This document shows, piece after piece, positions 16,577-26,900 of a DNA stretch of 64,000 nt (positions within the stretch are counted from its first letter, which is position 1; every line of letters begins with the position of its first letter). The stretch comes from Arabidopsis thaliana (taxonomy: Eukaryota > Streptophyta > Magnoliopsida > Brassicales > Brassicaceae). The position numbers and the translations under genes were made by a program. The notes beneath the pieces are model-generated. The model did no database searches and had not been told where the DNA came from. It saw nothing but the letters and a program-made list of their open reading frames with translations. The stretch is taken from assembly GCF_000001735.4 (NCBI RefSeq), contig NC_003074.8, forward strand, positions 744,101 to 808,100, read 5' to 3'.

Positions 16577-17590
16577 ATGAGGCCATTATGATTTGGCAAC
16601 CCATTCGAGTTTAAGAATACTCATAATCCAATCCATACGACATCGTGAATCATCTCATCAACACTAGTCTTATGCATAACCATATTACATACCTTAATTA
16701 AACATAATTTGTTTTGTTTTTACTAGAAACTTTTTCTTTTGAGCAAACTAAAATTTAAATTCAACATCTCTTTTTAATATTTGAAAGTCTCACTAATTAA
16801 GTACCACCGTCTACCGAAACAATATTTGGATTTTGGATCATTGAATTAATCTTAATCATCATACCTGACAGTACGTTGTTCATCCACCCAAATTTAAAAT
16901 TCAACGGCTCGTTTTATATTTGAAGCAAGGTCACATATCACGTACCAGCAACTATATATACTCGAAGTATTGACCAAAACCATTCTTGGATCATTAGATT
17001 AATTTTAAGCATATCTGACAGTTGTTCATTGACCTTAAATTTAAATCCAACGGCTATTTCTATTTTTGAAAGTCACACATCATGCATCAACGGCTATATT
17101 TCCGAACTGTACTCACCAAAACTATCTTTAGATCATCTGATTAATCTTTAATCATATGATAGTTGTTCTTCTACCCAAAACCAAATTCTAACGTTCACTT
17201 TCTGTATTTAGCCCATAAATTTCTATCATGAAGGAACAAGTTTACAAATCAGCCATCGAGCGGAGAATGAAAAATTTAATTTTCAATCTAATGGGTGATC
17301 ATCCAAAAGCAGATCAGAAAAGCTCCAACGACTGTCTCTTTCTTGATTTCTTCTGATCCAACAAATTGATTTAGAACTACCCATCTCGGCCATGTTTATA
17401 AGCCCACTTTGATCATGATCTAGGGATACAAGTCCAACTAGGCTATGATCAAACATAATGATCATGAATCCATTATGATTCGGCCTGCCATTCAAGTTAA
17501 AACAAACTCATAATCTGGCCCATATCGTGAATTATCCCATCCACCACTTGTCATATCTGAATGAATCAGCACACACGACATCCATATTCC
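16577..17590. repeat. diverged direct repeat pair about 0.89 kb apart
   Basis: A stretch at about 16,577-16,690 (CCATTATGATTTGGC, then ACTCATAATCCAATCCATA, then CATCGTGAATCATC) recurs in diverged form at about 17,467-17,590 (CCATTATGATTCGGC, ACTCATAATCTGGCCCATAT, CGTGAATTATCCCATC). Both copies are followed by sequence belonging to the tandem-repeat family listed next, so the pair looks like an old duplication of a roughly 0.9-kb block. Seen by eye; exact limits uncertain. Confidence 0.5.
16735..17200. repeat. degenerate tandem repeat, about 3 units of 140-155 bp
   Basis: Successive units share GATCATtgaATTAATCTT-like (16,836; 16,989; 17,131), CTGACAGT..TGTTCAT and CAACGGCT phrases spaced about 142-153 bp apart. 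A further diverged unit lies around 17,640-17,770. Not coding. It sits about 1.6-2.6 kb upstream of HDG8 and just 3' of the USP gene. It may be a remnant of a non-autonomous transposon or a local tandem array; I do not recognise the family. Confidence 0.55.
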
Positions 17591-18035
17591 ATACATAGAT
17601 TGGTCATGTGATCAACCACACATCAAGCTGACAAGATTCAATCCAAACATTTCTCTTTTCAACAACTATTTCTATATTCGACTTTATCCCCGAATTATGC
17701 TCATTAAGACCATCTTTTGATTAACGGATCGAATTAATCTGGATCAAACATGGGGATTGTTTTTTCACATCTTTTTTGTTTAGTCCACGAAGATTTTTCA
17801 TGAATGAATTAGAAAAACTAATTATTTTTTTTTGTGATTTTTACGTAACGTTCACAAATCACAAACAAAAAGAGAGTAAATATCATTTAACTGAAATTTA
17901 TTAATGAAACAGTACCAATCAGTTTCACACAAATTTGTAGAAGGCAACAAACGTATAAATGTCAAAACAATGCATGAGTGACACACGTAACTACTAATGT
18001 TATTAACTGGGTCCAATTAAAGAACAAGAGACACT

Positions 18036-18975
18036 TTAATTAGCCTTAACAACTGTGACAGGACATGTTGCATTTGTCACCACATGATTGCTCACACTAC
18101 CCAGCAAGATCCTACAACAACAACAAAAAACCCCACAGATAACGTAATTATTAATTATCACTCCAATTCTCCTTTTGATTAACCACAGAATAACGAAATA
18201 AGTGATACTAAAATTAATTTGAGAAAAGCCAAATCAGTTTCAATTATTTGAAGCTATATTGCCTAAATTTACTGAAATTCGAAATTTTTTAACCAACGAA
18301 ACTAGACTATATATAGTAAGTAAGCATAAGAATTTACCTTTTGAGAGAACCCAAACCTCGACTGCCAAGAACAATGGAATCGAGTTTTAGATTTTCGACA
18401 GCATCACAAAGTTTCTCCCTTGGATCTCCCCAATACACCTTTGCTACAACCTTCACCTATAATTTTGTTTAAAGTTTATATTACAATGAATTAAACATCA
18501 TTATTTGAAAGAAAATCAAAATGATATTAAAGCAATAGTTGTTAACTTGTGTAAGATTACGAATTACGAAAGTGAACATTTACCTTTTTAGCCCTAGAGA
18601 GAGTATCAAGAACATCAAGAACCTCAGGATCGTAAGCAAGTCCATACTGTTTAGACAAATTAACCTCTCTAAATTCCTCCAAAGGAATTAGCGCTGCAAT
18701 AATTAGTTTGTAACTTTTAAATGATCAAAATACAAATTTTGATCATAATATGGAGTTAACTCTACTAATATATATTAAAGAGATGTAGTAAGTTAAATAC
18801 GTGAACCGGTTTCCTCGAAGAGGATTTTGCGGGTATGATCGGCGTTTTGTGGTTGGACGTGAATCAAGATGACGGTGTCGCCGTCTTCAAGGAGATTCTC
18901 CGCCGCCCACCGGAGAGCTAATTTGCTCGTCGGAGAATAGTCCATTCCCACTCCCACCGTACGTGCCTTTCCCAT
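18036..18975 (-). CDS. HRU1: universal stress protein A-like, hypoxia-responsive type
   Basis: Four coding exons on minus: 18975-18801, 18693-18584, 18456-18338, 18111-18036, giving 159 residues, normal for a single-domain USP. The N-terminal strand [19 protein letters not shown] carries the start of the nucleotide-binding fold. The C-terminal part has the ATP-binding signature of the family, G-x2-G-x9-G-S, in [20 protein letters not shown]. The gene order matches At3g03270, which I recall as HRU1, induced by low oxygen and reported to act with RbohD/ROP2 in hydrogen-peroxide signalling. That function is from recall; the USP fold assignment is from sequence. A TATA motif lies at 19,031-19,037. 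Confidence 0.9.
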
Positions 18976-19732
18976 TTTTCTCTCTTGCCCTCTCGATGAT
19001 CTCTAAGTAGAAATTGATTACGGTAGTCTAATTTATATGTATATAATAACCGGTTTGATGGTTTAGACTTTGGAGAATATTATTGGCGCACACAGAATTC
19101 GAGATATTTAATGATTGTCTTTTTCTTCTATGGGGAGATTCTTGAAACTACTAGGTCTCTCTCTCTCGCTTCTTTTCTTAAAATTCTTTGTTACTGAGAG
19201 TATTAATGACTAGTCATTTCTTTTGAATAGTTTTGTCTTTTTATTTCTTTTGTGTGCATAACATTTCAGTAACCTCATATAGTTTGAAAAGAATTATTTA
19301 ATATACTTGATATTGAAAACATGATTTTAAAGTGATGTGAGCGAATACATTTTGGTTTTCTTTTAGTCGAAATCTTAAATTGTGTACTGATGAAAGCCAT
19401 AGAAGATTCAAGATATGTATTTGCACACGTAGAGTATTAGTGAATTCTCTTTATCTCACTTGCTCTCCAAGAAAAGTAATATTCTTTGTCAACTTTCAGC
19501 AAAGGCGAATTTGATTCTTCAACTTTTCTTCCTTTATTGGCTTATTTTTTTTTATTCATTGATTGATGGAACACGTACCAACACCTTCGGTGAAATATTA
19601 TTCCAATTCAAAATTTTGTTTAAACTTATTAAAATGAAGTTACTGTTGAGTGTTGATAAAACATAGAAAACAAGAAACAAATAAAAGACATTAAACAAAA
19701 CAAGCACTAAAGTAAACCTAAAGAAAATTCAA
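18976..19732. other. HRU1 promoter and intergenic spacer
   Basis: Leader and promoter of the USP gene at the left, then AT-rich sequence with a CT-rich patch near 19,155-19,172, and the 3' flank of the prolamin-like gene at the right. A 68-codon frame at 19,460-19,666 is not supported as a gene. Confidence 0.45.
19031..19037 (-). promoter_or_regulatory. TATA box of HRU1
   Basis: TATAAAT on the minus strand about 56-62 bp upstream of the ATG at 18,975, embedded in a TATATACATATAAATT tract. Confidence 0.5.
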
Positions 19733-20095
19733 TCAACTATTGATGTAAGTGCAATACTGCTTGACAGAACTACTAAAGAAAGAATTGCTGAGTGGTTTAA
19801 AAATGGCTTGAGCACAGTCTTCGTCGATCTCAACAATGGCCTTGCAACATTCTGGTCCTATCGTAATTTGAGGACTAAAGAATGAACCGAAGATTTCCGC
19901 CACGCAGGCTTCTCCGTCTCCTAGGTCTGGAAAACACATCCTAGCTAACTCGCTATTATCACTGTTACCGATAATCCCACCGAAGATGGAAGAGAGCGAA
20001 AATGGAAGTGGAGGCGAGAATAAGGAGGATGCGGTTGCACTTGCTAAAGATGATGAGAGGACAAGAACGAGTACTAGAGAAAATGGTTTCATCAT
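19733..20095 (-). CDS. small secreted prolamin-like (ECA1-type) cysteine-rich protein
   Basis: Single exon, 120 residues, starting at the first of two adjacent ATGs (20,095 or 20,092). Residues about 1-23 form a clear signal peptide (MKPFSLVLVLVLSSSLASA). The mature part has a spaced cysteine set: one in RMCFPD, one in EACVAE, a CC pair in PECCKAI, one in EDCAQA and one in KQYCTYI. This resembles the plant prolamin-like / ECA1 gametogenesis-related family of secreted peptides, which are often expressed in the egg or embryo sac. The family assignment is an inference from the cysteine pattern and size; function is unknown. A TATATATATA tract lies 45-55 bp upstream. Confidence 0.82.
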   Translation of the reverse strand: MMKPFSLVLVLVLSSSLASATASSLFSPPLPFSLSSIFGGIIGNSDNSELARMCFPDLGDGEACVAEIFGSFFSPQITIGPECCKAIVEIDEDCAQAIFKPLSNSFFSSSVKQYCTYINS

Positions 20096-21458
20096 GATGA
20101 AGAAACAAATACTGATAATTAATTAACAAGTGTGAGTGATATATATATAGTGGCTTTGATGCTTGAATCTTGGTGAAGCCTCTAACGGGTTTCAGAGTTT
20201 TGTAAATATACAAGAAATAAAAAGGAAATAATAATTTTCGCTAGAAGAAGATCTTTTAGTTACACTAACAATATAAAAAGATCTTTCCGTTATGATTCTA
20301 GTGCTTAAATATCGTTTAAATTGGACTAGCTTACTCTGATTTTTCAAGCGAAGTTTAAATGGTTTATATACGACTTACGAGTTGTTTACAAAAAATTATA
20401 GTATCAAACTTATACGAATTTGTAACAGGAGGTGTTTTGGGTAAATTTGTCCTCATTTATGAAAAAGCTATGATGGCTTTAGAGTAGAAGAAGCACAAGT
20501 ATCCCGTTTACATTCAAATTTGAATTTAGGAATCAAATTTGAAATACATTAGCTGAAAGAAAAGGTTAGGCCTTGAAGCAACAAGAACAGTCCGATCCCA
20601 TAGACAACGGAACCGTCGCGTCATTGAACTCAATAAACCGAAAACACAGGTGTCTTAAGAAGTGACCGTGGATCCCACACGTGATTTAAATTTTGCGATA
20701 ACAACTGGAAGAGTAAGCGAATACTATATAAATAATATTTGATTTTGGTTAAACTAATAATGTAGTACAATAATTTGTGCGTCCTTTCCCTTCACACTTT
20801 GGACCCCTAAATATTAGGGAACTTTATATTAGTTAATACAACAAAATTATTAATACTGTCACCGTCTCTTCACGATGTGTAAAATGGGTAAGCTACGTTG
20901 ACTCAACACATTAAAAAAATAACTTTCTTCTAATTGAAAATAATTTTGAGCTTTTGACTTTTTGCATTCTTTTTATTATCCAAATTATTTTGGTTAGATG
21001 AAAATAATGTTAATTTTTTTTCCATAAATTTATCAAAATATTTGAAGTAATATTCGACACCATCAGAAAAACCAAGTATACTAACACTACAAATGTCAAA
21101 TTTAGTTTTAACATTATGAAATCGACTTCATTATCATCTCTTAATCATTACCTTTTTATGCGGGTTAAACTGAAAATAAATAATGTCCATAGATTTCTGA
21201 AAACACGGCTTAATGATATTATATGCTAAGACGCGGATTCAACTATCTAATGTCAACCTCTATCTGCAACGCTGTCCATCTTCACTATATTTTATACTAC
21301 TATTATTATTTTCTATTATAATGCATAAAATTTCCACTCGTTTTCTATATTAAGCTTCCGTTTGTCTTCTTCCATCTTCTCAAAATCCAAAATTAATTTT
21401 AACTTCACTCGTAAAATCTTTCGATTTCTTGATATAGCTAGTAAAAAACACAATAACA
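20096..21458. other. intergenic, divergent promoter region
   Basis: About 1.36 kb between the minus-strand prolamin-like gene and the plus-strand PADRE gene, so it must contain both promoters. AT-rich. A small imperfect palindrome built on TCAAATTTGAATT is visible near 20,513-20,545. No open frame of note. Confidence 0.5.
20140..20149 (-). promoter_or_regulatory. TATA-like tract of prolamin-like gene
   Basis: TATATATATA about 45-55 bp upstream of the start codon at 20,095. Motif and position only. Confidence 0.4.
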
Positions 21459-21959
21459 ATGGGCAACTACGTTTCATGCGCTCTAAACAAAACGTCATCG
21501 TCACCGTTGGCAAAAGTGATTCTCCCTGACGGTGGAGTGCGTGACATCCACGTGCCGACGAAAGCAGCCGAGCTCATGATGGAGATGCCAAGCTATTTCC
21601 TCGTCGACACCAAGTCGGTGAAAGTAGGCCGTAAATTTATCCCACTCGCCGCCGACGACGATCTTGATCTTGGAGGCTGTCATGTGTACGTCGCATTTCC
21701 GATGACACGTGCCACTTCTGCAGCCAACGCTTCCGACATGGCTAGGCTCTACCTCACCGGAAAGAAACGCACGAAAAACTGCGGTCATAGGAGAGTGTCT
21801 CCGGAAAATGAAGATAATGATGACGTGAGGCTGATCGGACCGAAGCTGAATCTTGAAGACATAGAAGAGTTCTCGGCGGCAGAGTTTATTCATCGGATCT
21901 CTGTTTCGAAATCTAAGAAACCACAGTTGGAGACGATAGCTGAAGATCATGTGCCCTAA
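21459..21959 (+). CDS. PADRE (DUF4228) domain protein
   Basis: Single exon, 166 residues, typical of the plant DUF4228/PADRE family of pathogen- and stress-responsive proteins of unknown biochemical role. The N-terminus MGNYVSCALN fits an N-myristoylation site with an adjacent cysteine that could be palmitoylated, which suggests membrane attachment. The core has the family pattern KVILPDGGVRDIHVPTKAAE, then the SYFLVDTKSVKVGRK segment, then LDLGGCHVYVAFPM. The C-terminus is basic then acidic, ending PQLETIAEDHVP, a recurrent family tail. GC content is higher than the surroundings, as usual for intronless genes here. Confidence 0.88.
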   Translation: MGNYVSCALNKTSSSPLAKVILPDGGVRDIHVPTKAAELMMEMPSYFLVDTKSVKVGRKFIPLAADDDLDLGGCHVYVAFPMTRATSAANASDMARLYLTGKKRTKNCGHRRVSPENEDNDDVRLIGPKLNLEDIEEFSAAEFIHRISVSKSKKPQLETIAEDHVP

Positions 21960-22644
21960 TTCAACAAAATCCTATTTGTTTTTTAATTTATTTTCTCGTC
22001 ACCAAAATGCCTCTCTTTTGTTGGTATTAATGTACGGAAGGAGACATTAGTCGAGAGTTATTAAGTATGTGATTCCTTATTTTTTTTCTCCGTACGTTGT
22101 GAAAATGTATAGATATATTTTTCTGTTAATCAATAATGTGTGTGGATCTATCGGTAAAATTTTTAGTGTTAAATTTCTTTCATATGAACATAAAGAAGTT
22201 TTTTTCTTCTTTTATAATTTGTGTTTCGAGAATAATTTGTCCACCTCTTTTTATTTTATTTTTCTTTACAGATTACAAACTAGCCGTTATAGAGAAAACT
22301 GGAAGTTTAGTTAAATAAAATCAAATATATAAATTTTAGGAGATTAATCTCACAGTCACACGTCTCTTCTAAAGTTCGATGATCATTGGAATTAAATGGA
22401 AGTGATATATTTAACGTGAGGTTGTAAGAACTGAGACGCAAATTAACGTGTGTTGCATTAATAAGATCTTGAAAAGCTGTCTTTGAAGTTTTTGGATTAG
22501 TATATTCTCATGGTATGCACGTCCTAGGAACTCTTTTGTGATTAGTTTTTCTTTAATTAGCTTGCACGTTTGTATTGTATATACGGACAATAACAATGAT
22601 CAGGATCAAGCGTATGGTTGTTAGAATCAAGATTCATAGGAGAC
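21960..22644. other. intergenic between PADRE gene and USP-like gene
   Basis: 3' UTR of the PADRE gene and promoter/leader of the next plus-strand gene. T-rich. No other gene seen. Confidence 0.5.
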
Positions 22645-23642
22645 ATGGCAAGATCGCTCAAGAAATCAGTCAAGTTGAGCCTAAGACATGTCCGGATCCG
22701 TTCTTCAACCATCGGGTTTAAACCAGACTCTAGTTCCATAGAAATAGATCAGAGAATTGAGTTTCTCGGAGAAGAGGAAACCGATGGCGACAGCACCAGT
22801 GAGTATGAAGAGTTTGAAGAAGAGAAAGAACGAGGAGGAGAAGGGGAAGGAGAGGAACAAGATGATGGCTGCAAGATCGTTGAGAGCGGTTACAAAAGTG
22901 AACACGAAGAGACCGAAGCCGCGGTGGAAGCAGTAGAGGCGGAGATTACAGAGGCAGGGAATAGGGTGATGGTGGTGGTTGATAAAGTGATTGCATCAAC
23001 TGGAGCTCTTGAGTGGGCTTTGAAACATACACTACAATCACAAGACTATCTTTTTCTTTTATATTTCTCCAAACCCTTTAGAAAAGGTTATTGCTCTATC
23101 TTGAGTGTTCATTTGGCAATTTTGGTTTGACTTTTTGAGATATGAATTCTAAGGATTTCTATTCGCTATAGGAAAAAGGAAGAACCGGAAAAGTGAAGTA
23201 AAGACCGATGAACTTGTTCATACTCTTAAAAAACTCTGCCAAACAAAGCGACCAGGGGTGAGTCCAAATTCTAACAAAAAGGCATTTGCTGCGTCTACAA
23301 TCGCTCAAATTTGACGGATTTTATTATGCCTATATATAATAACAGATAGAGGTTGAGATAAGAAGGCTACAAGGAAAAGAGAAAGAGAAAGGAGAGAAGA
23401 TAGTGGAAGAAGCTAAAGAACAACAAGTGAGTCTATTAGTTGTTGGAAAAGAGAAGAAACCGCCAGTGTGGAGATTGTTGAAGAGATGGGGATGGAAGAA
23501 ACGGCGAGGCCGAGCCGGAACTCTCAAGTATTGCCTAGAGAAGGCTTCATGTATGACCATTGCGGTTAAACCAAAGAACCGTAAACTTGGTGGTTACTTG
23601 ATCACAACCAAGCGTCACAAGAACTTTTGGCTCTTAGCTTGA
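22645..23642 (+). CDS. universal stress protein-like protein with acidic N-terminal extension
   Basis: Three coding exons: 22645-23086, 23172-23257, 23346-23642, giving 274 residues. The start is the ATG at 22,645; upstream in-frame codons lack an ATG. Residues about 1-35 are basic, then roughly 40-90 are strongly acidic (EEFEEEKERGGEGEGEEQDD), then a USP / adenine-nucleotide alpha-hydrolase-like fold begins with NRVMVVVDKVIASTGALEWA. The C-terminal half holds QQVSLLVVGKEKK and a very basic patch around KRWGWKKRRGRAG, ending near TIAVKPKNRKLGGYLITTK. The glycine ATP-binding signature seen in HRU1 is not obvious here, so nucleotide binding is doubtful. Probably nuclear or membrane-peripheral; function unknown. 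Confidence 0.85.
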
Positions 23643-23919
23643 TGGTTAAAAAGTAATTTTAGGTGGTTACTTTTTTTTTTTGTTTTTCATATTATTTGGA
23701 GAGATTGATTTTAGTATAGTTTGTTTAGTTTGATTAAGACATTCCGTGTAAAACAAATTCAAAGTATAATACAAACTTGGTTATTAAATAATTCACAATG
23801 GAGAGAAGAAAGAAACAAAAAATAAATAAATTTATCAAATATTAATCAAGAGTAATGTAAGTTATCTAAGACAATTATTATCATGAATGAATGCAATAAA
23901 GTTGACAAGAAAAAGAAAT

Positions 23920-26900
23920 TTAGTAGTCCAGGCTGTTCTTAAGTAAGTTCAAGACTTCTTTGTAAGCCAATTTCTTGGCCATTTTCTTATCAGAGGCCTT
24001 TGCTGTGTGAGCAAAACTCATCTCCTTAGCTTTCACCTCAACCGTGAAAGAATCGAAATCTTTAGCTTTACTCAACTCGAACTGCCACTTCTGACATAAT
24101 TCTGTCAACTCTCTCACAGGATGCAACTTGACAGTCTCTGGAGTTATCATACAACCCAAAAGTGGTTTAATACTTGCAAACACTACTTCCTTGTTGTAAC
24201 CTGAGTCAACAAATATCGCGCCTGCTAGAGATTCTATCACATCTCCAAGAACCTGATAGCGAGACCAAAAAAGGTAAGCCGTTAAAGGATTTGTGTACAC
24301 AGTCGAGTAGAGTTACTATATGTGGTTAGATTAAACTCTGTTACCTTTGGAAAAGATATATCGGATTCCCATCCGAAAGTGGATTGCAAAGAAGACTGTT
24401 CAAACTCACTGACAGTTCTAGAGATGTGCTTATGGAGATGATGAGAGGCGTACAGGATGTGTTTGTGCAGGTTTGCTTTCACCGCCACTAGGGCATAACA
24501 TTCATTGTTAACAGAAGCTGATCGCATGTCGGTTAATAGTCCAGGGGACAGACAAGGATATTTGTCGTATAGATGCTTGGTTATGAGATAATCCAATACA
24601 GAGTCACCGAGGAACTCCAACCGCTGCAGTAGAGTCAAATTAGTTTAATATATGAAATGCTAAAAGAATAACATGTATATGATTAACTTCATGGAGAAGT
24701 GACCGGACCTGATAGCATCTTGGAATTTCAGGCATCATGTATGAACCATGAGTCAATGCTTCAACTAGAAGAGACTTATCCTCAAAACTGTAATTCAACA
24801 GCGACTCCATATAACCTACATTCACAAGCTTCTCTGCTTGTATTGGGGAATCTCTCTGGATCTTCGTAGTTGTAAAGTCGACCTTTATTCCAACCCAATT
24901 CATGAACATCAAAGCTGCAAGTTCACCTCCCTCGCTGAGATATGCTCCAATTAATGATTCTACAACATCGGCCACACTCTTGCGTTTCAGATTCCTCCTA
25001 CTAGCAACGTATATGTTTCTAGACTCGGGTAGAGTATCGTTTACAAGTGAATAAGCTGCAGATGATTGACCTGGAACCATCCAACCTTTGGGTTCAAAAC
25101 ACTCATCGCGGATAAATCCCTGTAATCAAAGAAGATAATTTTACATTTTAAGTCTTACTCCATGAAATTAATTTAAGACTGAAGATGTTCACCTGAAGTT
25201 TCTGCTGACATCCAAATTGGCAGAGCATGACATTTGAAATCATTCCATCTTTCTTCGTGCTAAGAAGACCCTCATGGTGAGTATGACAGTGTTGGAATAG
25301 TTGCTGACAAACAGCATATTTCAGAAAAGAGTCACCAAGAGTTTCTAGTGATTCCAAGTGGAACTGATCTTCGCACTTCTTTGTCGTAATAGCTTCCAAA
25401 ACCTGTAGCCACAAGTGAACCAGAAGAATTTGGTGAAAAACCAAATTGAAAAATCTATATAATATGTATATGAGCTTGAAGTTCTAAGTTCTACCTTAAT
25501 GGTTGGAATATTGACTTTTGGGATGCTTTTCTTCAGGTTGTATGCTATAAGCAAAGATTCAATGCGTTGCATAACAGATGGGATAAAAGTATATGAATAG
25601 ATCATATCAACTGATATTGGGGACAAAATGACATGACAAAGCTCAGGAGGTAGTTCAACAAATTCCCTGTCATGCTCTGCAAGATAAGGAATAAGGAATT
25701 CAACAAGAAATCATGATGCAATCAATCACAGATTGTGGTTAAGAGATTAAACCTTTCTCCTTCTTCTTCTTGGCCATGTGAAGATAACTATGCAACGTGA
25801 AAATGTGTCTTCCATTTAGAAGAGGTTCATCCACAAAATTTAATTGAATCCCATGCCTGCAACAAAATTATAGAATGCAACATCTGAAAGGAGAATAAAA
25901 TAAGCAGAAGTATATCAACAGTGAGAATTATATGCACCTTTCCTCGTAGTACTCAATGTAAGTCTGATCGCCAGAATTTCTCTTGGTCAATAATGAATTT
26001 CCGTTTAGATTGTTGAGAACACCTTTTGTGCAGTAGACGTATCCATTATGTGGTGTGTAAACCAATGCATTTTGTACGACACAAGTACAAAACAAGCCGT
26101 CTTTTGTGTGTAGAATGCGAGAAGCACCGTTGGTAGAACAATTTTCGTGTTTTTCCAAAACCTCATGAGAAGTTAGATTCACGGATCTGATCACTTCCCA
26201 ATCAATAAGAGATGTTTCATGTGAATGAGTGGATGGAACTAGTAGATAATCAAGTGCCACCCCATCTCTGAGATGCAATCCATTCAATGCCTCCATCAAA
26301 TTTTCCACACTGTGATCTAAAAGAACTCGGAATAGAGTTATCTGAAATCTTCTACAGAAAAGGACCTGAACAAAAGAAAATACAGAGACTGATCGAATTT
26401 GGAATTCAAATGAGAAATGATTCATAGGAATTTAACTGAGATGAATACCTCTTCTTGTGTAAGGTGAAAAGCTCCCACATAACTCAATGTCACAGCTATT
26501 GTACCCCTATGATCTTCCAACCGGAAGCTTGTGTTCCCAATGTCATCTTCAAGCACAACTCTGGTGCCTAGTAAAACATCGTTTAAATGAAAATTTCTTG
26601 GAGAGTTTGGCTTCATTCTTATTAAGTAGAAGTGGTATGTTGTCTCCGGCTGTGCTGAAAACTGGGAGACTAGCTCTGGGGGGAAGTAACATGGCTGCTC
26701 TGTGTTATATTGGATTTTCTCTGCAAACTCGAACCTCATAGATAAGTGATTTATTTAGAGCCAAATTTACATATGAAAATGCAGAAGATTACCGAGTTTT
26801 TGTGAGACAGTTTCCGCCACAACCATGTCAGGCACAAGATGATCACTTAGAGCTCCAACTTTGTGCAGTTGAATGCAAGCTTTAAGACAGACAGCTTGTT

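Larger units (their letters stand above)
15135..18035. other. HDG8 upstream region, repeat-rich intergenic
   Basis: About 2.9 kb without a convincing gene. The first kilobase is very AT-rich and carries the HDG8 TATA box and an L1-box-like TAAATGTA at 15,558. From about 16.2 kb to 17.8 kb the composition changes and degenerate repeats appear (listed separately). A 64-codon open frame at 16,164-16,358 and a 70-codon one at 17,283-17,495 (both minus) look accidental. The right end is the 3' flank of the USP gene. Confidence 0.5.

Noticed and set aside
16164..17495. Two short minus-strand frames (16,164-16,358 and 17,283-17,495) in the HDG8 upstream region
   Set aside because: They overlap degenerate repeats, have no domain, and start or stop at random positions.
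21501..21950. 149-codon minus-strand frame opposite the PADRE gene
   Set aside because: Shadow of a GC-rich single-exon gene; composition is not protein-like, and the plus-strand frame has clear family motifs.
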